A stretch of DNA of 64,000 nt from MWAR01 sp035388825 (lineage in GTDB: Bacteria > Muiribacteriota > Ozemobacteria > Ozemobacterales > Ozemobacteraceae), in the NCBI GenBank assembly GCA_035388825.1, contig DAOOQQ010000005.1, forward strand, positions 1 through 64,000, given 5' to 3'. The notes below the pieces were generated by a model. It ran no database searches. It was not told the origin of the DNA and saw only the letters and a program-made list of their open reading frames with translations. A program made the translations under genes and the position numbers. Position 1 is the stretch's first letter; each line of letters starts with the position of its first letter. This document shows positions 41,660 to 49,816 of the stretch, piece by piece.

Positions 41660-41688
41660 AGTATACCTTTTCTATCGGCGTGCGTCAA
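41660..41688 (-). promoter_or_regulatory. Sigma-70 promoter of the methylaspartate operon
   Basis: On the minus strand TTGACG (41688-41683), 17-nt spacer, TATACT (41665-41660). It is close to consensus and lies in an otherwise GC-rich gap. It drives the GntR gene and probably all genes down to the amylase at 29733. Confidence 0.78.
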
Positions 41689-41723
41689 CGTCACCCCGAG
41701 AAGAATTTTCGGGAACGGCCGCA

Positions 41724-43025
41724 TCACCGGGTGAAGCGGGTGGCGAGGCGACGGGCCAGCGTGCGAAGCCGTCGCCGGTAGGCGACGGGATCGGGAAGCG
41801 GGGCGCGGGCGATCCCGCTCTCCATGGCCGCTGCCGCGACGGCGGAGGCGACGGTTTCCAGCAGGCGGGGGTCGAAAGGACGCGGCAGAAGATACTCCCG
41901 GCCAAACGACAGCCGCCGCAAGCCATAGGCCTTCAATACGGCGGCGGGAACCGGCCGGCGGGCCAGGTCGGCGAGGGCGTGGCTGGCGGCCAGTTTCATC
42001 GCGTCGTCGATCGTCGCGGCCCGCACGTCGAGAGCGCCCCGGAACAGAAACGGGAAGCCCAGCAGGTTGTTCACCTGGTTCGGAACGTCGCTGCGGCCGG
42101 TCGCAATGATCGCGTCAGGCCTTGCCGCGCGCGCCGTGAGGGGATCGATCTCGGGGACCGGGTTCGCCAGGGCCAGCACGACCGGATCGGGAGCCATGCC
42201 CGCGAGCATGGCCGTTGTGACGATTCCGGCAGCCGAGACACCGATGAACACGTCAGCACCGCGCATCGCCTCCCCGAGGGTGCGTGCGCGGCCCGTCGTC
42301 GCGAACGGGGCCAGCCACCGGTTCATCCCCTCGGCCCGGCCTTTGTAAACGACACCATGTATGTCGCATAGAATAATATTTCGTTTTGCGCAACCCGCCT
42401 GCGTCAGCAGGTGCGCAATCGCCAGCCCGGCGGCTCCTGCGCCGCTGATCACGATCCTCGCCTCGGCGGCGACCCGGCGGGTCAGATGGAAGGCGTTGAT
42501 CAGGGCCGCGGCCACGACCACGGCCGTCCCATGCTGATCGTCGTGGAACACCGGGATCTTCATCCGTGCCCGGAGCCGTTCCTCGATCTCGAAACACTCG
42601 GGAGCCCGGATATCCTCGAGGTTGATGCCGCCGAAGCTCGGCTCCATGAGCGAAACGGCGTCGCAGAGCCGGTCCGCATCCGTCGTGTCCAGTTCCAGGT
42701 CGATGGCGTCGATCCCGGCGAAGCGCTTGAACAGCATGGCCTTCCCTTCCATCACCGGCTTTCCCGCGAGCGCCCCGATGCTGCCGAGGCCGAGAACGGC
42801 CGTGCCGTTGGTGATCACCGCCACGAGGTTCCCCCGGTTCGTCAGGCGCCAGGCGGCTTCGGCATCGTCCCGAATCGCCAGGCAGGGCGTGGCCACGCCC
42901 GGGGTATACGAAAGGCTGAGATCTTCCGCCGTCGAACAGGGTTTCGTCGGAAGGATCTCGATCTTCCCGGCTGGAACGGCAGCATGCAGGTGCAAGGCCT
43001 TGCGGGCAAGGGAGGGGCTGCTCAT
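41724..43025 (-). CDS. NAD(P)-dependent malic enzyme
   Basis: A 433-aa two-domain malic enzyme, the short bacterial form. The N-terminal domain has SLSYTPGVATPCLAI, NGTAVLGLGSIGALAGKPVMEGK and the metal/substrate block FGGINLEDIRAPECFEIE, with HDDQHGTAVV. The C-terminal Rossmann fold has VISGAGAAGLAIAHLL and DIHGVVYKGR. It decarboxylates malate to pyruvate. The start overlaps the histidine-kinase stop by 4 nt, so the two are translationally coupled. It ends 34 nt before the operon promoter region of the GntR gene. Confidence 0.92.
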   Translation of the reverse strand: MSSPSLARKALHLHAAVPAGKIEILPTKPCSTAEDLSLSYTPGVATPCLAIRDDAEAAWRLTNRGNLVAVITNGTAVLGLGSIGALAGKPVMEGKAMLFKRFAGIDAIDLELDTTDADRLCDAVSLMEPSFGGINLEDIRAPECFEIEERLRARMKIPVFHDDQHGTAVVVAAALINAFHLTRRVAAEARIVISGAGAAGLAIAHLLTQAGCAKRNIILCDIHGVVYKGRAEGMNRWLAPFATTGRARTLGEAMRGADVFIGVSAAGIVTTAMLAGMAPDPVVLALANPVPEIDPLTARAARPDAIIATGRSDVPNQVNNLLGFPFLFRGALDVRAATIDDAMKLAASHALADLARRPVPAAVLKAYGLRRLSFGREYLLPRPFDPRLLETVASAVAAAAMESGIARAPLPDPVAYRRRLRTLARRLATRFTR

Positions 43026-45523
43026 GCGGCCTCCTTCGGGGTTTCACGGATGCGGCCGAGAACGGCCTGGACGTCGGCCATGGTGAAGGGTTTGCGCAGC
43101 GAACCGCAGAAGCCGTGAGAGGCGTGGTCGGCCAGGATCGGATCATTCGAGTAGCCGGAGGCGACGACGAATTTCAGATTCGGATCGAGTTCGTGAAGCC
43201 TCTTTCGGGCCTCGTTGCCGCCCATGCCGCCCCGGATCGTCAGGTCGAGGATCGCCAGGCGGTAGGGGCGGTTCGCCTCGATGGCCTGCCGGCATGCCTC
43301 GATGGCCGCCTCGCCGTTGGGGACGCCGGTGCTTTCGAAGCCGAGATGCGAAAGGATGCCCTGCATGACGGAGAGAATCGCCTGCTCGTCATCCATCACC
43401 AGAATGGTGCCAACTCCGCCGGCCGGGAGTGGCGCGGCCTCCTCCTGAGGCAGAGGCTGCCGGGCCGTTGCCGGAAGGTAGATGTGGAACGTGGAGCCCT
43501 CGCCCGGCCGGGATTCGACGGTGATGTGGCCCCCGTGCCGTTCGATGATCGAGTAGACGGTCGAGAGGCCCAGGCCGTGGCCCGTCGACTTGGTCGTGAA
43601 GAAGGGGTCGAACAGGTGGGGCAGATTTTCGGGAAGGATGCCGCAGCCTTCGTCGACGACGCTGAGTCGGACATACGAGCCGGGCTCGAGCAGTTGCCCG
43701 GGGCGCATGACGGACTGGCCTTCCGGCGCCGTGCCGTCCTGGGCGACCGTCACGTTGTGGGCCGAAACGCGGATCGTTCCGCCGGACGGCATGGCCTGGC
43801 GGGCGTTGATCACCAGATTCTGGATGGCCTGGCCGAACTGGCCCTCGTCCACCTCGAGCATGTGCAGATCCGGGGCGATGTCGAGAAGGAGCCGGATGCT
43901 GGAGCCGGCCATCACCAGCTTTGCCGCATCCTCGATCAGATGCGTGACGGCCTGGGCGCGCTTGTGTGGAAGCCCGCCCCGGGCGAACGTCAGGAGCTGG
44001 CGGGTCAGGCCTCGCGCCGTCGAGATCGAGCTCTCGGCCTCGGCCAGGAAACGGAAGGCATCCGTTCCGCTCGGGAGAAGGGCTTTGGCAAGCGATACGT
44101 TGCCAAGAATACCAGTCAGAATATTATTAAAATCGTGGGCGATCCCGCCGGCCAGGATGCCGAGGGATTCCAGCTTCTGCGCCCGCTGCAGTTCCCGCTC
44201 GATCTCCTCCTGGACCGTGATGTCCTGGAAGACGATCACGGTGCCGATCTGGGAGCCGCCCGCGTCGGTGATCGGTGCCATGGCGCTGCTGATCCGCAGC
44301 CTGCGGCCCCGGCGGTCGGTCATCTCGGAACGCTGGCGATGGCCGGATGTCCCGGTGCGGATCGGAAACACCTCGGAAAGCACTTTCCCGGCAGCCTCCT
44401 CGGGCTTCCACCCCGTCAGATCCGCGGCGGTGGCGTTCATGATGAGAATCCGGCCGGAAAGGTCGGTGGAAATCACACCTTCGCCGATGCAGGCGAGGGT
44501 GACGGCAAGCCGTTCCTTCTGGTCCAGTAGCGCTTTTTCCGCTTCGCGCCGGGCCGAGAGTTCGACCGTCAGCTCGTCGGTGCGGATCGCGACCAGGCTA
44601 TGCAGCGTCCGGTTCCAGATGACGAACCCCGTCATGATCGCCGTCAGCACCATCGCCACATAGCCGAACCAGCGCCAGAACTCCTCGCTGAACCCCGACG
44701 GATTTTCCAGGGAGATCCAGCGTTTGTAGAGGACGGACTTCTCCTCTGCCGAAAGGGAGGCGAGCCCCTTTTCCAGGATCGCATGGAGGAGCGGCTGGTC
44801 GTTGCGGCAGGCGATGGCGAGGACGTTTGTCTTGCCCGAATCCCCGGCCACCCGAAGCCGTGCGATGCCGTGTTTGTCAATCAGCCAGGACGCGATGGCG
44901 AAGTTGACGACCGCGGTGTCGGCGTGGTTGAACGAGACGGCCTGCAGACAGGCAAGATCGTCATCCTGGGGAACGAGCCGCAGGCCGGGAAAGCGTTCCC
45001 GGATATGCTCATGCAGCGCGTTTCCCCGTGTGACGGCGATGCTCATCCCTTCCATCCTGCCGAAATCCAGCGTGCCCGGGATATCCGCGCGGGTGATGAT
45101 CACGTTGGGAATGTCGACCAGGGGCCGGGTGAAGGCCAGGTAAGTCAGGCGCTCGGGTGTGATCTGGGCGGCCGTGATGCCGTCGATCCGGCGGCTTTTT
45201 GCCCGGGCGATCACCTCGTCCCACGTGCGACAGCGCACGATCTCGATGCGGATACCCAACCGCGCCTCGATCTGGCGGATGCAGTCCGCCACGAAGCCGC
45301 GATACTCGCCCCGCTCGTCGAACCATTCGAGGGGAGGGAAAGCGGGATCCGGGGCGAGGCGGATGACGTTGCCGCGTGCGGCGATCCAGGCCTGCTCTTC
45401 CGGGGTCAGGATGACGGTCGGGAGGGAAAAGGATGGGGACAATGACACGCAGACGAATGCGACGACGAGGACGACCAACAAGGGCCGGAAAAACCTTCCC
45501 GGACGGCTTGCAGTATGGGTCAT
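43022..45523 (-). CDS. Hybrid sensor histidine kinase with periplasmic SBP domain
   Basis: An 833-aa membrane kinase. Order: N-terminal membrane segment, PBPb-type solute-binding domain (about 40-265, VIRLAPDPAFPPLEWFDERG, DGITAAQITPERLTYLAFT), second membrane segment (YVAMVLTAIMTGFVI), PAS domain (about 335-445), HisKA with LAGGIAHDFNNILTG, HATPase (VINARQAM, DEGCGILPEN, GHGLGLSTVYSI) and a receiver (ILVMDDEQ, phospho-Asp in LAILDLTIRGGMGG). No partner response regulator is nearby. ATG at 45523 places the signal at the N-terminus; a TTG at 45577 would add 18 residues. Ligand unknown; an organic acid would fit the coupled malic enzyme. Confidence 0.9.
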   Translation of the reverse strand: MTHTASRPGRFFRPLLVVLVVAFVCVSLSPSFSLPTVILTPEEQAWIAARGNVIRLAPDPAFPPLEWFDERGEYRGFVADCIRQIEARLGIRIEIVRCRTWDEVIARAKSRRIDGITAAQITPERLTYLAFTRPLVDIPNVIITRADIPGTLDFGRMEGMSIAVTRGNALHEHIRERFPGLRLVPQDDDLACLQAVSFNHADTAVVNFAIASWLIDKHGIARLRVAGDSGKTNVLAIACRNDQPLLHAILEKGLASLSAEEKSVLYKRWISLENPSGFSEEFWRWFGYVAMVLTAIMTGFVIWNRTLHSLVAIRTDELTVELSARREAEKALLDQKERLAVTLACIGEGVISTDLSGRILIMNATAADLTGWKPEEAAGKVLSEVFPIRTGTSGHRQRSEMTDRRGRRLRISSAMAPITDAGGSQIGTVIVFQDITVQEEIERELQRAQKLESLGILAGGIAHDFNNILTGILGNVSLAKALLPSGTDAFRFLAEAESSISTARGLTRQLLTFARGGLPHKRAQAVTHLIEDAAKLVMAGSSIRLLLDIAPDLHMLEVDEGQFGQAIQNLVINARQAMPSGGTIRVSAHNVTVAQDGTAPEGQSVMRPGQLLEPGSYVRLSVVDEGCGILPENLPHLFDPFFTTKSTGHGLGLSTVYSIIERHGGHITVESRPGEGSTFHIYLPATARQPLPQEEAAPLPAGGVGTILVMDDEQAILSVMQGILSHLGFESTGVPNGEAAIEACRQAIEANRPYRLAILDLTIRGGMGGNEARKRLHELDPNLKFVVASGYSNDPILADHASHGFCGSLRKPFTMADVQAVLGRIRETPKEAA

Positions 45524-45581
45524 ATCTCGTCGGATCCCTTTTCGCGCATCGCGTTTCCCGCGATGAATCACGGGCAATATA

Positions 45582-46898
45582 TCACATCTTCGGCTGGGGA
45601 TCGACTTCGAGAATGGCGGGGGCCGTTTCCTGGATGAGTCCGAACCTGATGAACAGGGTGAAACTGAGGCTGATGACGACCGAAACGACCGTGCCCAGCG
45701 CCATCCCCTTCAGCTCGACCGTTCCGATCTTCACGGCGGCGCCGCTCACGCCGGTGATCAGTACGAGGGCGGTCAGGATCAGGTTCCGCGACTGGGTGTA
45801 ATCGACGCGCTTCTCGATCAGCATCCGGATGCCGGCCGCGGCGATGACGCCGAACAGCAGCAGGCAGACCCCGCCCATGACGGGGGTCGGGATGCTCCGG
45901 ATCAGCGCCGCGAGCTTTCCGCAGAATGAGATGAGGACGGCGATGAGGGCGGCTCCGCCGATGACCCAGACGCTGTAGACGCGGGTGATCGCCATCACGC
46001 CGATATTCTCGCCGTAGGTCGTGTTGGGCGTCGCCCCGGCCAGGCCCGACAGGACGTTCGAGATGCCGTCGCCCAGCAGGGACCGGTCGAGGCCCGGCTC
46101 CTTCATCAGGTTGCGCCCGACGATGTTGCCGGTGACGACCAGGTGGCCGATATGCTCGGCGAGCACGACCAGGAAGGCCGGGGCCATCATCAGGAGCGCG
46201 GACGGGTTCAGGGTGGGGGTGTACAGGTGCGGCGGTTCGAACCATGCCGCCTGGCTCACGGCGTTCAGATCGACGATGCCCATCGCGAGGGCCAGCAGAT
46301 AGCCGGCGACGGTGCCGATCAGAACCGGAATGACGGCCAGAAATCCCCGGAGCAGCACCGACGAAAGGATGATGACGGCCAGGGTCGCCAGAGACACCGT
46401 CATCGCCTGGGAAGCCGTGAACAGGCTTCCCTCGGGGATCGTGCCGGCCAGGCCGGCCATCTGCGCCGCCACCGGGGCCAGTTCGAGGCCGATCACCGCG
46501 ACGATCGCCCCCATCGCCGCCGGGGGGAACACGACGTCTATCCAGGAGATGCCGGCCACCCGGATGATCTGGGAGACGATGATGAAAAATATACCAAATG
46601 CAATAAATCCGCCCTGGGCTGCCGCGTAGCCTCCGAGCTGGGGGTCCGCCATGATCGCGAGCGTGGGCGCGATGAAAGCAAAGCTCGAGCCGAGATAGGC
46701 CGGGATGCGACCGCGCGAGACGATCAGATAGACGAGGGTGCCGATGCCGTTCATCAGCAGGGACGTGGCCGGGTTGACCTTGAACAGGAACGGAACCAGT
46801 ACCGTGGCGCCGAACATCGCGAACAGATGCTGGAGACTGAGGGGAACCGTCTGGAGCAGGGGGAGCCGCTCCTCGGCCTGGATGACGCGCTGACTCAT
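45582..46898 (-). CDS. Uracil/xanthine permease (NCS2 family)
   Basis: A 438-aa NCS2 transporter with about fourteen membrane segments. It begins LPLLQTVPLSLQHLFAMFGATVLVP, the canonical QHLFAMFG motif. The substrate-site block is VVLAEHIGHLVVTG, and the TPNTTYGENIGVMAITRVYS block matches UraA-type uracil carriers. ATG at 46898 (MSQRVIQ) is preferred; an upstream in-frame start would add a non-homologous leader. It imports uracil or xanthine by proton symport. It is 93 nt downstream of the antiporter start region, same strand. Confidence 0.92.
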   Translation of the reverse strand: MSQRVIQAEERLPLLQTVPLSLQHLFAMFGATVLVPFLFKVNPATSLLMNGIGTLVYLIVSRGRIPAYLGSSFAFIAPTLAIMADPQLGGYAAAQGGFIAFGIFFIIVSQIIRVAGISWIDVVFPPAAMGAIVAVIGLELAPVAAQMAGLAGTIPEGSLFTASQAMTVSLATLAVIILSSVLLRGFLAVIPVLIGTVAGYLLALAMGIVDLNAVSQAAWFEPPHLYTPTLNPSALLMMAPAFLVVLAEHIGHLVVTGNIVGRNLMKEPGLDRSLLGDGISNVLSGLAGATPNTTYGENIGVMAITRVYSVWVIGGAALIAVLISFCGKLAALIRSIPTPVMGGVCLLLFGVIAAAGIRMLIEKRVDYTQSRNLILTALVLITGVSGAAVKIGTVELKGMALGTVVSVVISLSFTLFIRFGLIQETAPAILEVDPQPKM

Positions 46899-46991
46899 CG
46901 CATGCGACCTCTCGTGCGGGGTATGCCGGGCGGGGAGGCGATCCCTCGGCGGCGTATCAACATTACCCCGGCGGCCGTTTCCGGGCAACCG

Positions 46992-48134
46992 TCATTCCCA
47001 GGGCGATATCAGGGGCGGCCGCACGGCGGCTCCCGCAGGCGGCTGGTGGAACCGCGCCAGGAGGGTGGTGAAGAGGGAACTCGAAATCACCAGGACGAGG
47101 ATGGTCAGATACCCCGAGGCGTCGATGATGCCGCTTTCGAGGCCGAACGCGGCCGTGACGATGCCGAAGCTGAGCTGGTAATTGAACAGGATGGCCGCCC
47201 GGCGTGCTTCGGCGGCGGGGAGGAAACGTCGCGCCGCGAGCCAGGTGCCGGCGATCTTGCCGCCGAACGAGGCCAGGCCCAGCACCGCCAGCGCCGGGAG
47301 GAGGCCCGTATGGAGGTTGATCAGGCGCACCGAGAGGCCGGCCTTGAAGAAGAAGACCGGGGCGACCAGGCCGAAGACGATCGACTGGAGCTTGATCTGC
47401 AGCTCGCCGTGCTCGGCGAGGACCTCGTTGAGGAGCGCCCCGGCGGCGAAGGCCAGGATCGAGACATGCACGCTCGCCTGCTTCGAGGCGATGACGAGGC
47501 TCAGCAGCAGAAGCAGCACGAATCGCGTCTTGAGTTCGATCTCGTTGCCGGCATACCGGATGAACAGCCAGCGACACAGGCGCGGGAGCCGGGTCATCCA
47601 CACCACGACCAGGCCCAGGACGACGAGCGAAACCACCGTCAGCCCCTCGAACAGCACCGCCAGGGCGATCATGCTGACGACGTCGACCACCATGGCGGCC
47701 CCCAACAGCGCCTGGCCCCGCGCTTCCTTCAACAGCCCCTGGCGCTTCAGATCGGCGTAGACGAGGGCCAGGGAAGTCGTGGACAGTCCGATGGCCGTCA
47801 GAATCGAGGTCTGGGCCGACATCCCGAGCAGGAAAAACGAAGCCCCGCCGACCAAAAACGCCGGCAGGAAGAATGATGCCAGCCCGATCGCCAGACTCGA
47901 ACGCCAGTTCCGCCGGAGCATCACCAGATCCGTTTCGAACCCGGCGAAAAACATGATGCCCAGCAGGCCGAACGCCGCCGTGTGCTCGAGCCAGTCTGAG
48001 CTGCGAAGGCCAGCGAACGTGCCTGCCGCCACGCCGGCGAGAATCTCCATCACCGAGACCGAGATGCCCAGTTCGAGCGACAGGATGCCCGAGGCGAGGA
48101 TCAGAAAGGCGACGAGGATGCCTTCATTGCTCAT
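46992..48134 (-). CDS. Kef-type cation:proton antiporter (CPA2)
   Basis: A 380-aa membrane protein with about twelve hydrophobic segments. The CPA2 features are GIMFFAGFETDLVMLR, TAIGLSTTSLALVYADL and LLGAAMVVDVVSMIALA, with the conserved Asp pair region in the fifth helix. The regulatory TrkA-N domain found in many Kef proteins is absent, so it is the short form. It overlaps the trehalose synthase stop by 4 nt (ATGA), linking ion exchange and compatible-solute synthesis. Confidence 0.88.
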   Translation of the reverse strand: MSNEGILVAFLILASGILSLELGISVSVMEILAGVAAGTFAGLRSSDWLEHTAAFGLLGIMFFAGFETDLVMLRRNWRSSLAIGLASFFLPAFLVGGASFFLLGMSAQTSILTAIGLSTTSLALVYADLKRQGLLKEARGQALLGAAMVVDVVSMIALAVLFEGLTVVSLVVLGLVVVWMTRLPRLCRWLFIRYAGNEIELKTRFVLLLLLSLVIASKQASVHVSILAFAAGALLNEVLAEHGELQIKLQSIVFGLVAPVFFFKAGLSVRLINLHTGLLPALAVLGLASFGGKIAGTWLAARRFLPAAEARRAAILFNYQLSFGIVTAAFGLESGIIDASGYLTILVLVISSSLFTTLLARFHQPPAGAAVRPPLISPWE

Positions 48135-49786
48135 GTGGCGGGAGTCCCTTCCGGCGGCAGGAGTTCGAACCAGTAGAAGGTGTGGGGGCCCAGGGTCAGG
48201 AAATACGGAAGGCTGCCGATTTTCGGAAACAAGACACTACCGAATGGTTCCCGGGGGGTCCAGCCGGCGAACTCGGACAGGTTCATTTCGCACGGCTGGG
48301 CGAAACGCGAGAGGTTTGCCACGACGAGCATCCGTTGCGCCTGGGACTCTCGCAGGAAGCTGAGAACGCGCGGGTTCGAGTTGGGAATCAGGCGCATGCC
48401 GCCCCGGCCGAACAGTTTGTACCGGCCCCGGATGCGGACCAGCCGCCGGATCCAGTTGAGGAGGGAGGTCGGAACGCGGTTCTGGGCCTCGACATTCAGG
48501 TGATGGTAGCTGTAGACGGGGTCGACGATGACGGGGGCATACAACTGCGCCGCATCGGCCCGGGAAAAGCCGGCGTTGCGGTCCATCGTCCACTGCATCG
48601 GGGTCCGGACGCCGTTCCGGTCTCCCAGGTAGATGTTGTCGCCCATGCCCAGCTCGTCGCCGTAGTAGATGACCGGCGAACCGGGCATCGACAGCAGCAG
48701 CCCATACAGCAGCTCGATCTGCCGGCGCCCGTTCTCGAGCAGCGGGGCCAGCCGTCGCCGGATCCCCAGATTCAGCCGCATGCGGGGGTCCGTGGCATAC
48801 TCCCGGTACATGTAGTCGCGATCGGCATCCGTCACCATCTCGAGCGTCAGCTCGTCGTGATTGCGCAGGAAGATCGCCCACTGGCAGGGCTCGGGAAGCA
48901 GCGGCAGCCGCTGCATGATCTCCTCGATCGGCCGTTTCTCCTCGCGCCGCAGCCCCATGAACAGGCGGGGCATCAGCGGGAAATTGAAGGCCATGTGGAA
49001 CTCGTCTTGCCCGTTGCCGAAGTAGGGCAGCAGGTCTTCGGGCCACTGGTTCGCTTCGGCGAGAAGCAGCCGGTTCGGCCACTGGGCGTCGACGAACCGG
49101 CGAAGCTCGCGGCAGAAGGCGTGCGTTTCCGGCAGGTTCTCGCAGTTCGTGCCTTCCCGCTCGATCAGGTAGGGGATGGCGTCGACGCGGAAGCCGTCGA
49201 GGCCGAGATTCAGCCAGAACCCGACCACGTCGAGAATCGCCGCCCGGACGGCCGGGTTGTCGTAGTTCAGGTCCGGCTGGTGGCTGAAGAACCGGTGCCA
49301 GAAATACTGTTTCGCGACAGGATCCCAGGTCCAGTTCGATGTCTCTGTGTCTTTGAATATAATACGAACATCTTTATATCTGTCGGGCGTGTCGCTCCAG
49401 ACATACCAGTCGCGATAAGGGGAGTTGGGGTCCTGGCGGGCCTCGCGGAACCAGGCGTGTTGATCCGATGTGTGGTTCACCACCAGGTCGGCGAGAACGC
49501 GCAGGCCCATCGAGTGGGCCTCGTCGAGGAAGCGCCGGAAATCGTCGAGGCTGCCGTAGTCGGGATGGACCGATTTGAAATCCTCGATGTCATACCCGTC
49601 GTCGCGGAGCGGCGAGGGATAGAACGGGAGAAGCCAGATGCAGTCGACGCCGAGATCGCGGATATAGGGGAGTTTCGAGGTGAGGCCGATGAAGTCCCCG
49701 ATCCCGTCTCCGTTGCCGTCGCAGAAGCCCCTCACGTGGAGCTCGTAGAACACGGAATCCTTGTACCACAGCGGTCCTTCGGTCAT
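48131..49786 (-). CDS. treS: Trehalose synthase (maltose glucosyltransferase)
   Basis: A 551-aa GH13 enzyme that interconverts maltose and trehalose. It opens LWYKDSVFYELHVRGFCDGNGDGIGDF, characteristic of TreS. Catalytic residues are in LGLDGFRVDAIPYL (nucleophile), LLLAEANQWPED (acid/base) and FLRNHDELTLEMV. The length suits TreS without the fused maltokinase. It lies between the OtsA-OtsB fusion and the antiporter in one minus-strand group. Confidence 0.93.
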   Translation of the reverse strand: MTEGPLWYKDSVFYELHVRGFCDGNGDGIGDFIGLTSKLPYIRDLGVDCIWLLPFYPSPLRDDGYDIEDFKSVHPDYGSLDDFRRFLDEAHSMGLRVLADLVVNHTSDQHAWFREARQDPNSPYRDWYVWSDTPDRYKDVRIIFKDTETSNWTWDPVAKQYFWHRFFSHQPDLNYDNPAVRAAILDVVGFWLNLGLDGFRVDAIPYLIEREGTNCENLPETHAFCRELRRFVDAQWPNRLLLAEANQWPEDLLPYFGNGQDEFHMAFNFPLMPRLFMGLRREEKRPIEEIMQRLPLLPEPCQWAIFLRNHDELTLEMVTDADRDYMYREYATDPRMRLNLGIRRRLAPLLENGRRQIELLYGLLLSMPGSPVIYYGDELGMGDNIYLGDRNGVRTPMQWTMDRNAGFSRADAAQLYAPVIVDPVYSYHHLNVEAQNRVPTSLLNWIRRLVRIRGRYKLFGRGGMRLIPNSNPRVLSFLRESQAQRMLVVANLSRFAQPCEMNLSEFAGWTPREPFGSVLFPKIGSLPYFLTLGPHTFYWFELLPPEGTPAT

Positions 49787-49816
49787 GGCTGCCTCCTGTC
49801 TTGAGAGGTGGTGGGT

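Noticed and set aside
46143..47876. 577-codon frame opposite the nucleobase permease and antiporter
   Set aside because: It crosses two real membrane-protein genes and the gap between them; composition is that of a shadow frame.
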